Assembly (NCBI RefSeq): GCF_001270265.1
Contig: NZ_LGAP01000028.1
Location: 34,472-98,471, forward strand
Direction: 5' to 3'
DNA: 64,000 bases
Origin: Ensifer adhaerens
Lineage (GTDB): Bacteria; Pseudomonadota; Alphaproteobacteria; Rhizobiales; Rhizobiaceae
The position numbers were made by a program, and so were the translations under genes. Positions 8,435 to 17,138 of this stretch are shown here, piece by piece (position 1 is the first letter of the stretch; each line of letters starts with the position of its first letter). The notes under the pieces are model-generated. The model ran no database searches. It was given only the letters and a program-made list of their open reading frames with translations, and was not told where the DNA came from.

Positions 8435-9385
8435 ATGAAGCCCTATTACTGGGAATCACATCACGGAAATTTCGGAGACGACCTCAATCTTTGGCTCTGG
8501 GATTTCCTCTTGCCTGGTTTCCGCGACAGCCATGACGACATCCTGCTCGTCGGCGTCGGTACGGTGCTCAATCGAGCGTTATTGCCCGACGGCATGCGAA
8601 AACTGGTGCTCGGCAGTGGCTTTGGCTACGGGACGCTTCCGGATATGCGCGATACCGCGGAATGGGACATTCGCAGTGTGCGCGGTCCACTGACAGCCGA
8701 AAAGGTCGGCATCGAGCCCGAACGCGGTATTATCGATCCGGCCGTGATGGTTGCCGAGATGCCCGAGTTCCAGAACTTGCCCAAGATCCACAAGCGCAGC
8801 TTCGTCCCGCACTGGGAGAGTGCGATTGCCGGCATGTGGCCGACGACCTGCGGCACGGTCGGCCTTCACTATATCGACCCACGCGGCGAGGCCGGAACCG
8901 TCATCCGGGAGATCGCCCAGTCAGAGCTGATCGTGGCGGAATCGATGCATGGTGCGATCTTGGCCGACGCCTTTCGCGTTCCGTGGGTAGCGGTCTCGAC
9001 ATCGAACAGCATCAACAGCTTCAAGTGGAACGATTGGGCCCGCACGGTCGGGGTGACCTACCGCCCTCGCCATATCCCGGTTTCGAGCCGGGCCGAAGCG
9101 ATGATCAAGGGCACCCGGTTCTGGGGCATGGGGTTCGACATACCGGAAACCTATGGCGAAGATCCGAATAGGCGGCAGATCGATGGAGACTTGGTCGTCG
9201 CCGCGACGCAGCCTAAGCAAACGTTTCTACGCGGAGCGGCCAAGCAGCTTTTGGCGGCGCCGTCGACGCTGGCATTGTGGCAGGCAAGCAGAGCCGAGCC
9301 GCAGCTGAGTGAAGACCGTGTTCTTGCCGAGCGCAAGGCGCGCTTCCGCGATGTCCTCGATACGGTTCGTCGCGACTATCTCTGA
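8435..9385 (+). CDS. exoV: Succinoglycan pyruvyltransferase ExoV
   Basis: Polysaccharide pyruvyl transferase family protein of 316 residues. ExoV transfers a ketal pyruvate from phosphoenolpyruvate onto the terminal glucose of the octasaccharide, an acidic modification needed for polymerisation. The N-terminus KPYYWESHHGNFGDDLNLW is typical, with GNFGDDLN as the family signature. LIVAESMHGAILADAFRVPW near residues 166-185 carries the conserved SxHG motif. AAGGGA lies 8 bp before the ATG. The gene ends convergently with exoU at a strong shared hairpin. Confidence 0.92.
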   Translation: MKPYYWESHHGNFGDDLNLWLWDFLLPGFRDSHDDILLVGVGTVLNRALLPDGMRKLVLGSGFGYGTLPDMRDTAEWDIRSVRGPLTAEKVGIEPERGIIDPAVMVAEMPEFQNLPKIHKRSFVPHWESAIAGMWPTTCGTVGLHYIDPRGEAGTVIREIAQSELIVAESMHGAILADAFRVPWVAVSTSNSINSFKWNDWARTVGVTYRPRHIPVSSRAEAMIKGTRFWGMGFDIPETYGEDPNRRQIDGDLVVAATQPKQTFLRGAAKQLLAAPSTLALWQASRAEPQLSEDRVLAERKARFRDVLDTVRRDYL

Positions 9386-9394
9386 ACGTAGACG

Positions 9395-9425
9395 TGAAAC
9401 GGCGCCCCCAATGGGCGCCGTTTCA
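9395..9425. terminator. Bidirectional terminator between exoV and exoU
   Basis: Perfect 13-bp stem: TGAAACGGCGCCC (9395-9407) and GGGCGCCGTTTCA (9413-9425) with a 5-nt loop. It begins 10 bp after the exoV stop and ends 8 bp before the exoU stop, so it can serve both convergent genes. Confidence 0.8.
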
Positions 9426-9432
9426 CTGGCGA

Positions 9433-10452
9433 TTAGCCCAGATCGGCGGAAGCTGGCAGCAGGTAGCGCAGCCGTCCCGAGCCGCCGAGCGCCGCCGGGG
9501 CATCGGGTCTGCTCCGTGTCATGCGTTCGGTCTTATCCGCGAAGATCCCACCGGCTACTGCCGGAACTGCCGCCGGCTTGCCGAGCAGGTAGGTGACGGC
9601 AGCGATCGGGCCGCCCTCGCGTTTCAGGTCGAGAAAATGTCGATGTTCGTAGCGCCCACGAATATGGCGTTCGTGCCGGCGGATCACGGCCGCCGCTTCT
9701 GCACTCAATTGATTGTCCGCGAGGATGGCCTGGTCGGCCTCATAAAGCCTCTTCAGGTCTTCGGTGCGGTGACTGCCGCTTAGCGAATTGCCACGTACGA
9801 TGGCCGCATAGCCGCAGCTGTGGATGATCTTGTAGCGCGCGCCCTTGGCAAGCGCTCGTAGATAAAGGTCGTAATCTTCGCCCAGACGGAGGGTCTCGTT
9901 GTAGGCGAGTTGATGGGTGGAAAGAAACTCACGGCGCATGAGGGGTTTGAGAAAACCGATCTCACCCCGCCTGACGCCGCGGCGCGAGATGTTACCCTCA
10001 ACGAAGCCGGTGAGATCAAGAAGGCGAGGCTCCGGTTGGAACCGGTCCACTTCATCCGCTGCATCAGCGGCGGCCGTCTCGTCCATAAAGGCGATGTTGT
10101 CGGCGACGAAATCCCAATCAGGAACCTCAAGAAGCCGGCCAAGTCTGCCGGGCAGAAAGAAATCATCGGCATCGAGGATGGCGAGGATAGGCGAGCGGCT
10201 GATGGAGATCGCGTGGTTTCGTGCTGCAGCCGGTCCTCTATTCTTCTCGAAGCGCACGATGTTCAGCCGTCCGGTGTCGTCGGCAACGGACAGGGCGGCC
10301 GATGCGGTCGTGTCGGTCGAACCATCGTCGATGACGATGACCTCGGCGGTCTCGGGCTCGGCCAGGGCCGAACCGACGGCCCTTGCGATCGTTTCGGCGG
10401 CATTTTTTGCGGCGATGATGACACAAACGTCCATCCTTGCAGCTGCGGTCAT
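9433..10452 (-). CDS. exoU: Succinoglycan glucosyltransferase ExoU
   Basis: GT2 glycosyltransferase, 339 residues from the chosen start. ExoU adds the sixth sugar (beta-1,6 glucose). Motifs: DVCVIIAAKNAAETIARAVG, VIVIDDGSTDTTASAA, ENRGPAAARNHAI-like EKNRGPAAARNHAI, and the DXD ILDADDFFLPGRL near residue 90; LGEDYDLYLRALAKGARY is the acceptor-side motif. Alternative in-frame ATGs lie at 10479, 10488 and 10530. I prefer 10452 because GGAG sits 6 nt upstream of it; the longer starts have weaker sites. It follows exoX on the same strand with a 152-bp gap. Confidence 0.87.
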   Translation of the reverse strand: MTAAARMDVCVIIAAKNAAETIARAVGSALAEPETAEVIVIDDGSTDTTASAALSVADDTGRLNIVRFEKNRGPAAARNHAISISRSPILAILDADDFFLPGRLGRLLEVPDWDFVADNIAFMDETAAADAADEVDRFQPEPRLLDLTGFVEGNISRRGVRRGEIGFLKPLMRREFLSTHQLAYNETLRLGEDYDLYLRALAKGARYKIIHSCGYAAIVRGNSLSGSHRTEDLKRLYEADQAILADNQLSAEAAAVIRRHERHIRGRYEHRHFLDLKREGGPIAAVTYLLGKPAAVPAVAGGIFADKTERMTRSRPDAPAALGGSGRLRYLLPASADLG

Positions 10453-10604
10453 TGTGGCCTCCAGCGTTACGTCGGGCATTTCCGGCATCGGTATTGCCTG
10501 CCGGCGCGCCGCACGATGCAACGGGATCATGTCGCAACCGCGTCAAAACGTTGACATTTTTGTTGATGGCACCGCCGATGGGGTGGGAGGCAGTTTATCG
10601 CGCG

Positions 10605-10889
10605 TCAGGGGTTGAAGTGGCCTGGCCTGTTCAAGCGCCCCGTTGAAACCTTACCCGCCTGCTTTTCGTCGCTCTTTGCGCGTGCGTTCTCGGCTGCCTG
10701 CCTGTCGCGTTCGCGGGCCTTCTTCCAGACGAGAAAAACGACAGCCAAGAAATAGCCAATCTGCATCAGGACGGCGCAGATCAAGGTTTGAATAAGGGTC
10801 GAGGTAAGCGAACCGTTCAGCAGATAGGTGACGATGGCAAACACCGTCAAAGCGCCGATCATGCTCGCAAAGACGCGGGGTGCGAACAT
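10605..10889 (-). CDS. exoX: Exopolysaccharide production repressor ExoX
   Basis: Small membrane protein of 94 residues. ExoX dampens succinoglycan synthesis after transcription, apparently by antagonising ExoY; the exoX:exoY dosage ratio sets output. Two hydrophobic segments are visible (about residues 8-26 and 32-55), followed by a highly charged cytoplasmic tail beginning KKARERDRQAAENARAK. It is divergent from exoY across a 782-bp control region. The assignment relies on size, topology and position. Confidence 0.85.
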   Translation of the reverse strand: MFAPRVFASMIGALTVFAIVTYLLNGSLTSTLIQTLICAVLMQIGYFLAVVFLVWKKARERDRQAAENARAKSDEKQAGKVSTGRLNRPGHFNP

Positions 10890-11671
10890 CGCGCTACCTA
10901 GCCATCGGGTCTGTTGTTGGTGTCTCCATCGGAGCTAAGGCCCTTCCCACCACAGAGGTTCAATATATTGGCGGTTATCCCTCGGTTCAACCGACAATAA
11001 CCGCAGATGCAATATAAGCCGCTATAGCCCCTAAAATGTTTATGTCGCCTTTAGAACAGGCGGCTGCCAATCAAATTCCGTTGATTGCACGCAGGGGAGC
11101 GCACCCAGGGAATCGGTTTGAACCCGACCATATTGAGGGTGGGCGAAACTGAACAGGACGCAATATGCCGTCCCATATTCCACCCTCTGTGGGTTTCGCC
11201 TTGTTTCGTTCGTCTCGAGGTTGGCCTTCGATCCGCCTTCATTATCAACTTTTGTTACAAGATTCGCGTTTGTGAACGTTTTGTGCGTGCAGTGCAAAAG
11301 AATGCTGCATTGCAAAATACATCGGAGAATTTGACGGATCTCAATTTACGAAAGGCGAAAATATTCCGGCGCAAGAGGAAAGCAAACATCCTTGGTTGAA
11401 GGTATGGTGCATTTGTTCATGAGTAATTTCCGATTATCCGGAAACTACATTGAGATCGACTGGAAGCCACTTGGTCTTCAATGAATAGATGATCTTCGTT
11501 CACGAGGAAATATTACATATTCGCAATCAATGATATACGTTCGCGAGCGGTGGGCGCGGCGTCGGTCATCATTTCGCCTTTAAAAAGCAAAATCTAACCA
11601 TACACTCATTCTTGGATACGAGTGCGCCCCAAGGGGACCGACCAATCGCCAACGTAAATGGAGTCTTCTCT
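10890..11671. other. 782-bp exoX/exoY control region, no gene
   Basis: This stretch is much more AT-rich than its surroundings and holds no reading frame I believe. It contains the divergent promoters of exoX and exoYFQZ. The known regulators of exoY in S. meliloti (MucR, ChvI and others) bind large AT-rich upstream regions, so the size fits. A compound dyad lies at 10971-11004. I could not place -10/-35 boxes with confidence. Confidence 0.7.
10971..11004. promoter_or_regulatory. Compound dyad upstream of exoX
   Basis: GCGGTTAT (10971-10978) and ATAACCGC (10997-11004) form a perfect outer inverted repeat. Inside it TCGGTT-C-AACCGA forms a second one. It lies 82 bp upstream of the exoX ATG and could be a nested operator or an RNA hairpin in the exoX leader. 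Confidence 0.4.
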
Positions 11672-12352
11672 ATGAAGTCTGCGACTCGATCGGCCAATTC
11701 GCCGTTTTTCAGTACCGCAGAGTCGGGAGCATATCGTCCGGTAGGAGGAATCTCGAAGCGTGGCTTCGACATCTTCACCGCGTCGCTGGCTCTTGTCTTT
11801 CTCAGTCCGCTCTTCCTGCTCTTGATGATGCTCGTCAAGTTTTCCGACGGCGGTTCCGTTTTTTACGGGCACCGCCGTATCGGCCATAATGGCCGCTCAT
11901 TCCGCTGCCTGAAGTTCCGCACGATGCGGGCGGACGGGGATCGGATCTTGCAGGAATATCTCCGCAACAATCCGGCCGCCTACGAGGAATGGCGTGCAAC
12001 ACGCAAGCTGCAGGACGACCCGCGGGTGACCGTCGTCGGCAGCGTGCTGCGCAAACTCAGCCTCGACGAGCTGCCGCAGCTCATCAACATCATCCGTGGC
12101 GAAATGAGCATCGTCGGCCCGCGCCCCGTCGTCGAAGACGAACTTGAACTCTACGATGCGGCAGCTGTGTTCTATCTGCAGTCCCGCCCGGGCCTGACGG
12201 GCCTTTGGCAGATCAGCGGCAGGAATGACGTTTCCTATGCCACCCGCGTTGCCTTCGACACGCATTATGTCCAGAACTGGTCGCTGATCCGCGACTTCTC
12301 CATCGTCGTCAAGACAATCCCCGCAGTCTGCTTTTCTCGCGGCAGCTACTGA
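11672..12352 (+). CDS. exoY: Undecaprenyl-phosphate galactosyltransferase ExoY
   Basis: Priming glycosyltransferase of 226 residues, exactly the S. meliloti ExoY length. It transfers galactose-1-phosphate from UDP-galactose to undecaprenyl phosphate, starting each succinoglycan unit. The N-terminus MKSATRSANSPFF matches ExoY. A membrane segment at about residues 33-55 is followed by the bacterial sugar transferase domain: GHRRIGHNGRSFRCLKFRTM, LRKLSLDELPQLINIIRGEM, SIVGPRPVVEDELELY and GLTGLWQISGRNDVSY. The frame is open 20 codons further upstream, but 11672 is the conserved start. It heads exoYFQZ. Confidence 0.96.
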   Translation: MKSATRSANSPFFSTAESGAYRPVGGISKRGFDIFTASLALVFLSPLFLLLMMLVKFSDGGSVFYGHRRIGHNGRSFRCLKFRTMRADGDRILQEYLRNNPAAYEEWRATRKLQDDPRVTVVGSVLRKLSLDELPQLINIIRGEMSIVGPRPVVEDELELYDAAAVFYLQSRPGLTGLWQISGRNDVSYATRVAFDTHYVQNWSLIRDFSIVVKTIPAVCFSRGSY

Positions 12353-12428
12353 CGAACGCTGCGCCACGGAGCCTGACGACCTCAGTCGTCGGACGCCGGC
12401 GCGAGCGACCAGCAACCGGGAAACTGTA

Positions 12429-13700
12429 ATGAAACATCAAATTGCCAAAGGGAGATCGCGTATCTCCCTCCCCAAGCCGTATTCCCTAAAGGTCGCCATG
12501 CTGGCGGCCATAACAGTGTTCGGCGCACTGCCTGTTCATGCCGACGAGTACCATCTCGGTGTCATGGACAAGTTGAAGATCCGCGTGGCCGAATGGCAAA
12601 CAGCCGAAGGCGCGGTGCGCGACTGGTCGGTGGTGAGCGGCGAATATACCGTCGGTGCCTCCGGTATGGTTTCCATCCCCTTCATCGGCGACTTGCCGGC
12701 GGCCGGCAAGACGACGAATGAGATGAGCGAGGCGATCGGCGTCAAGATGCAGACGCTGTTCGGCCTGCGTGACCGGCCTTCGGCTTCCGTCGAACTCGCC
12801 CAGTACCGTCCGGTCTATCTTGCCGGGGAGATTCAGAAGCCCGGCGAATACCCTTTCGCGCCGAACCTGACGGTCCTCAAGGCCATCAGCCTTGGCGGCG
12901 GCTTGAGGCGTTCGGAGAGCGGCCAGCGCTTTGCACGCGACTATATCAATGCCCGTGGAGATTCGAGCGTGCAGGTTTCCGAGCGCAACCGGCTGCTGAT
13001 CCGACGCGCGCGCCTGCAGGCGGAGATCGCCGGCAAGGACAAGATCGAGCTGCCGAAGGAACTCAAGGACGCGCCTGACGTCGCCGGGCTGCTCGAAAGC
13101 GAGGCGGCGTTGATGGTCTCGCGCGACAAGAGGCAAAAGCGCCAGCTGGCGTCGCTTGCCGATCTCAAATCGCTGCTCGAAAACGAAATCCAGGCGCTGG
13201 CGAAAAAGTCGGAAACCCAGAACCGTCAATTGGATCTGGTGATCGAGGACCGGGACAAGATCGAGGGACTTGCAGAAAAGGGACTGGCGCTGAGTGCGCG
13301 CAAGCTCGCACTGGAGCAGCGCGTGGCCGAGCTGCAGGCGGCCGTTCTCGATATCGACACGGCATCCTTGAAGGCAAAACAGGATGTCAGCAAAGCAACC
13401 CAGGACGACACCAACCTGCGCAACGACTGGGACGCCCAGCTTGCCCAGGACCTGCAAAACACCGAAGCCGAGCTCGATACGCTCGCGATCAAGCTTGGCA
13501 CCAGTCGCGACCTCATGACCGAGGCGCTGTTGCAATCGGCCGAAGCGGCGCAGACCAAGGACAACACGTCGGAGGCTGTCGTCAGCTATTCGATCGTCCG
13601 CGAGAAGGACGGCAAGGCGCAGCAGATCGCGGCCGACGAGAACACGCCGGTGCTGCCAGGCGATGTGATCAAGGTCGAAGCCAACCTGGCCATGCGCTAG
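12429..13700 (+). CDS. exoF: Succinoglycan export/priming protein ExoF
   Basis: Periplasmic/outer-membrane polysaccharide export protein of 423 residues. ExoF acts with ExoY in the first step in S. meliloti and resembles Wza/OPX proteins. A signal peptide is likely, with cleavage after PVHA near residue 38. Then comes YHLGVMDKLKIRVAEW and the polysaccharide-export domain (about 40-105), an SLBB-type segment YLAGEIQKPGEYPFAPN near 133, and a long coiled coil at about 185-370 (EAALMVSRDKRQKRQLASL and onward). The C-terminus VLPGDVIKVEANL returns to the export fold. It lies 76 bp after exoY. Confidence 0.93.
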   Translation: MKHQIAKGRSRISLPKPYSLKVAMLAAITVFGALPVHADEYHLGVMDKLKIRVAEWQTAEGAVRDWSVVSGEYTVGASGMVSIPFIGDLPAAGKTTNEMSEAIGVKMQTLFGLRDRPSASVELAQYRPVYLAGEIQKPGEYPFAPNLTVLKAISLGGGLRRSESGQRFARDYINARGDSSVQVSERNRLLIRRARLQAEIAGKDKIELPKELKDAPDVAGLLESEAALMVSRDKRQKRQLASLADLKSLLENEIQALAKKSETQNRQLDLVIEDRDKIEGLAEKGLALSARKLALEQRVAELQAAVLDIDTASLKAKQDVSKATQDDTNLRNDWDAQLAQDLQNTEAELDTLAIKLGTSRDLMTEALLQSAEAAQTKDNTSEAVVSYSIVREKDGKAQQIAADENTPVLPGDVIKVEANLAMR

Positions 13701-13701
13701 A

Positions 13702-13800
13702 GCATTTCCAGGAAAAGTGCGAAGCGGTTTTCCGTCAGGAAATGCGTAGAAACAAAGAGATAGAGCGTTTCTGTAACTCCGTTTAAACCGGAAACGCTCT
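13702..13800. repeat. Rhizobial palindromic intergenic repeat (ABC/RIME type)
   Basis: Two dyads sit side by side between exoF and exoQ. GCATTTCC (13702-13709) pairs with GGAAATGC (13738-13745), with GGAAAA/TTTTCC nested inside. AGAGCGTTTC (13762-13771) pairs perfectly with GAAACGCTCT (13791-13800). The wording closely resembles dispersed palindromic elements common between genes of Rhizobiaceae. It ends 11 bp before the exoQ start and could affect the exoQ transcript. Confidence 0.75.
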
Positions 13801-13811
13801 GAGGGATAGCG

Positions 13812-15095
13812 ATGAGGATTTCCAAGGCAAGCCTCGTTTCTCCTGGTGGGAACCAGGCCTACGGTACGTTTGCGCTGGCGATATCGTTCTTCGTCTTTGC
13901 CTATTCCTCTCGGTTTGGGCAGGCGTCGATCCTCGTCTACTACGCGCTGTGGCTGCCGCTGGTCCTCGTCGACTATCGAAGGGTGCTCGGCAATTACGGC
14001 AAATACATCTGGATCCTCGCCTTTGCGGTCTTTGCCTGCCTGTCCGTCTTCTGGTCGGCAGCACCTGGGATGACCGCAAGGACCGGGATTCAATATCTCT
14101 CCCATGTCATTTGCGCCTTGGTTGCCATGCGCACGATCGACATCCGGACGCTCGTGCACGGCGCATTGGCGGGTGTCGGCATTGTGCTCATCTATTCGCT
14201 GCTGTTCGGCGTCTATCACCTCGATCCGCTGGACGGCACTTTTAGCTTCGTCGGTGCCTTTGCGTCGAAGAACCAGCTTGGCTTTTACGCGTCTCTCGGG
14301 ATCTACTTCGCCTTCATCGCGCCCGTCGCGCTCGGTGAACGCAGGCTTTGGCTCGGCGTCGCTGGGGTCGTGGGGCTGATATCCGCCTATTCGCTGTTTG
14401 CCTCGCAATCGGCGACGTCGGTTCTGACGGCCGTCGCCATCGTTGGCTGTTGGCTCGGCATGCGCGCCGTCGGCATGCTGTCACCTGGCCATCGCAAGGG
14501 ATTGTTCCTGGCCGCTGTTGTCGTCGGTGGCGTAACCGCTATCGCCGCGGTCTACGGCGGTGGCGTCGATCTTGTTCTCGGCCTCTTCGGCAAGGATTCC
14601 ACGCTCACCGGACGAACCTATCTTTGGCAGCAGGGGATAGGGGCTGCGCTGTCATCGCCTTTTGTCGGCGTGGGCTACCAGGCCTATTGGGTTCAGGGCT
14701 TCTCGGAACCAGAGCGCCTCTGGGAGGAGTTTTTCATCGCGACCCGCTCAGGCTTCCATTTCCACAACACCTTCATCGAGGCGATGGTGGAGACCGGTGC
14801 GATTGGGCTCGTGCTCCTTTGCACCGTACTTCTGGTCACCGTCTTCGGCCATATCAAACGGTTGCTGGCCTATGACCATCACACGGAGTCCTCGGTGCTC
14901 TTCGGTGTGGCCATGCTGCTTTTCGTACGGGCGTTTGTCGAGATCGACATCATGAATCCCTATCACGTCGGCTCCTTCTTGCTCTACTTCGCAGCCGGCA
15001 AGCTGACGATCAGGCAGGGCCGGCGCGTCGTCAGCGAGCGCCGCCTCGCTGAGGGCAGGGTGCTGGCAAGCCACCATCCGCAGCTGAGGTTTTGA
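13812..15095 (+). CDS. exoQ: Succinoglycan polymerase ExoQ (Wzy-like)
   Basis: Polytopic inner-membrane protein of 427 residues with about eleven hydrophobic segments, of the O-antigen ligase/polymerase superfamily. ExoQ is needed for polymerising octasaccharide units into high-molecular-weight succinoglycan. The large periplasmic loop contains LTGRTYLWQQGIGAALSSPF, GVGYQAYW and FHFHNTFIEAMVETGAIGLV, the conserved Wzy/WaaL region with HNTF. A short basic tail ends the protein. Its stop codon shares one base with the exoZ ATG. Confidence 0.93.
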   Translation: MRISKASLVSPGGNQAYGTFALAISFFVFAYSSRFGQASILVYYALWLPLVLVDYRRVLGNYGKYIWILAFAVFACLSVFWSAAPGMTARTGIQYLSHVICALVAMRTIDIRTLVHGALAGVGIVLIYSLLFGVYHLDPLDGTFSFVGAFASKNQLGFYASLGIYFAFIAPVALGERRLWLGVAGVVGLISAYSLFASQSATSVLTAVAIVGCWLGMRAVGMLSPGHRKGLFLAAVVVGGVTAIAAVYGGGVDLVLGLFGKDSTLTGRTYLWQQGIGAALSSPFVGVGYQAYWVQGFSEPERLWEEFFIATRSGFHFHNTFIEAMVETGAIGLVLLCTVLLVTVFGHIKRLLAYDHHTESSVLFGVAMLLFVRAFVEIDIMNPYHVGSFLLYFAAGKLTIRQGRRVVSERRLAEGRVLASHHPQLRF

Positions 15096-16111
15096 TGACG
15101 CCTGCGCCGATGAAAACCATCCACGGCATACAGTACCTGCGCGCGCTTGCGGCGCTGGGGGTCGTGCTGTTTCACGCGGCCGAGAGGACGGGCCATCACT
15201 TCGCGATCGGGGCTGCCGGCGTCGACGTCTTCTTTGTCATCAGCGGCTTTATCATGTGGGTGATCAGTGACCGTCGCCCGGTCGCTCCGCTTTCCTTCCT
15301 CAAGGAGCGGCTGCGCCGGATCGCGCCGATCTATTGGCTCGCCACCGTGGTGATGATCGGGGGAGGCGTTGCGGGTCTCTTCCCGAACCTCGTGCTGACG
15401 GCCGAACATATCCTCGCATCCCTGATGTTCATTCCTGCACGCTCGCCGAGCAGTGGCGAGATCTGGCCGGTGCTCGTGCAAGGCTGGACACTCAATTTCG
15501 AGCTGTTTTTCTATGTCGTCTTCGCGGCATCGTTAATCCTGCCAAGACATCGCCGGCTGCCGATGATGGCGGCATTGTTTCTGGTGCTGGTGTTGCTCGG
15601 CCTTGCGATCGATACCGAAAACCCGCTTCTCTTGACCTACACCCGCCCAGTCATCCTGGAATTCGTCGCCGGCATGATCGTCGCTGAATTCTGGTTGCGG
15701 GGCAGGGTCGTTGGATCGCGGCTCGGCATCGTACTCTTCCTTGGAGCACTGGCCGGATTTGCAGCTCTGGCCGTGTTGCGCCTGCCATTTGACGAGAAGA
15801 TATTGGGGCCGCTGGCGGTCATGCTTGTCGTCGGCACCCTTGCGCTTGAAGCCGACGGCCGGTTTCAGAAATGGGCGTTGCCAACCCTGCTCGGCGATGC
15901 CTCCTATTCGATCTACCTCTGGCACACCTTCGCCATATCGGTCGTCGTTAAGGGGGCTGCGATGATGGGTCTGGACTCAGTGTTGACTCTACTCTGCGCA
16001 CTAGCCGCAGGCACGCTTGCCGGCGTCGCAGCCTATCTCATGCTCGAGCGTCCGCTCATTCGGCGCACCCGCTCCAGATTGCCTCTGAACCGGGTACGTC
16101 AGGCATCCTGA
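15095..16111 (+). CDS. exoZ: Succinoglycan acetyltransferase ExoZ
   Basis: Acyltransferase 3 family membrane protein of 338 residues. ExoZ acetylates a glucose of the repeat unit. The family hallmarks are GIQYLRALAALGVVLFHAAE with the conserved Arg and His, and GVDVFFVISGFIMW, followed by about ten membrane segments; the C-terminus has DASYSIYLWHTF. I took ATG 15095, which overlaps the exoQ stop as TGATG. A second Met at 15110 (MKTIHGIQYL) is equally plausible and closer to the S. meliloti N-terminus. It ends convergently with exoB. Confidence 0.92.
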   Translation: MTPAPMKTIHGIQYLRALAALGVVLFHAAERTGHHFAIGAAGVDVFFVISGFIMWVISDRRPVAPLSFLKERLRRIAPIYWLATVVMIGGGVAGLFPNLVLTAEHILASLMFIPARSPSSGEIWPVLVQGWTLNFELFFYVVFAASLILPRHRRLPMMAALFLVLVLLGLAIDTENPLLLTYTRPVILEFVAGMIVAEFWLRGRVVGSRLGIVLFLGALAGFAALAVLRLPFDEKILGPLAVMLVVGTLALEADGRFQKWALPTLLGDASYSIYLWHTFAISVVVKGAAMMGLDSVLTLLCALAAGTLAGVAAYLMLERPLIRRTRSRLPLNRVRQAS

Positions 16112-16141
16112 CCATCTAAGCCAAGTATGCGGTCAGCCGAA

Positions 16142-16159
16142 GCGCCTGATGTCAGGCGC
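16142..16159. terminator. Short hairpin at exoZ/exoB convergence
   Basis: GCGCCT (16142-16147) and AGGCGC (16154-16159) pair around a 6-nt loop and overlap the exoB stop codon. The stem is short and has no T-run, so it is at best a weak bidirectional terminator. Confidence 0.35.
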
Positions 16160-17138
16160 CCTGGTTGCGGCGGGAATGCCAGTTCCAGGCCGTGCGCGTG
16201 ATCGCCGCCAGGTCATATTGCGGCTCCCAACCGAGCACTTCGCGGGCCTTGTCATTGTTGGCGACAAGCGTGGTCGAATCTCCTTCGCGACGATCGACAT
16301 AATCGATGCCGAAGTTGCGACCGGAGACATCGGCGATCGCGTTCAGCAGTTCCTTCACCGTCGTGCCGGTACCCGTACCGAGATTGAGTTCGACGCTGTT
16401 GCCGCCTTCAAGCAGGTATTCGACGGCGCGCACATGGGCGTCGGCAAGGTCGAGGACGTGGATATAGTCACGCACGCAGGTGCCGTCGCGGGTGTCATAG
16501 TCCGTGCCAAAGACCTTGAAGCTGTCGCGGCGGCCAAGGGCGGCATCGATCGCCAGCGGGATCGCATGGGTCTCAGGTTCGTGCCACTCGCCGATCCGCC
16601 CTTCCGGGTCGGCGCCGGCGGCGTTGAAATAACGCAGGATGACCGAGCGCAGCCCCTTGTACTGGCCATAATCCTTCAGTGCCTGCTCGCAGACCCACTT
16701 CGTGCGCCCATAGGGGTTGATCGGCGCCTGGCGGTGCTGTTCGTCGATCGGCACGCTTTCCGGCAGGCCGTAGGTGGCGCAGGTCGACGAAAACACGAAG
16801 GCTTCGATGCCGGCGGAAAGTGCCGCCGACAGAAGGGTCAAGGTCCCGATGACGTTGTTGTCGTAGAAGGAGACCGGGTCCTTGACGGATTCACCGACCT
16901 CGATCATCGCGGCGAAATGCAGGATTGCCCGCGGCTTGTGGCGTGCAAGCACCTCATCGAGGCGCTGGCGGTCGCGGATGTCACCCTTTTCCAGAACACC
17001 CCATTTGACGAACTCCTCATGGCCGTTCGACAGATTGTCGTAGACCACGGGTTCGAATCCCTTGGACGCAAGCTGAAGGCACGTGTGCGAGCCGATATAG
17101 CCGGCGCCGCCGACGACAAGAACCTTGTTATTTGTCAT
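16152..17138 (-). CDS. exoB: UDP-glucose 4-epimerase ExoB
   Basis: Short-chain dehydrogenase-type GalE of 328 residues, the S. meliloti ExoB length. It converts UDP-glucose to UDP-galactose, the ExoY donor, and also supplies galactose for LPS and EPS II. Motifs: the NAD-binding VLVVGGAGYIGSHTCLQLA at the N-terminus, FSSTCATYG with the catalytic Ser/Thr, and NPYGRTKWVCEQ, the YxxxK catalytic pair. TRDGTCVRDYIHVLDLADAH and LNLGTGTG complete the GalE signature. An in-frame ATG 15 codons upstream is unlikely. It is transcribed against exoYFQZ. Confidence 0.95.
   Translation of the reverse strand: MTNNKVLVVGGAGYIGSHTCLQLASKGFEPVVYDNLSNGHEEFVKWGVLEKGDIRDRQRLDEVLARHKPRAILHFAAMIEVGESVKDPVSFYDNNVIGTLTLLSAALSAGIEAFVFSSTCATYGLPESVPIDEQHRQAPINPYGRTKWVCEQALKDYGQYKGLRSVILRYFNAAGADPEGRIGEWHEPETHAIPLAIDAALGRRDSFKVFGTDYDTRDGTCVRDYIHVLDLADAHVRAVEYLLEGGNSVELNLGTGTGTTVKELLNAIADVSGRNFGIDYVDRREGDSTTLVANNDKAREVLGWEPQYDLAAITRTAWNWHSRRNQGA

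Noticed and set aside
11085..11399. A 104-codon plus-strand frame in the exoX/exoY region
   Set aside because: Codon use and composition are unlike the neighbours, there is no ribosome site, and the region is expected to be regulatory.
12486..14408. A 640-codon minus-strand frame opposite exoF and exoQ
   Set aside because: It lies antisense to two well-supported genes; its protein has no recognisable motif and the composition typical of antisense translation of GC-rich genes.
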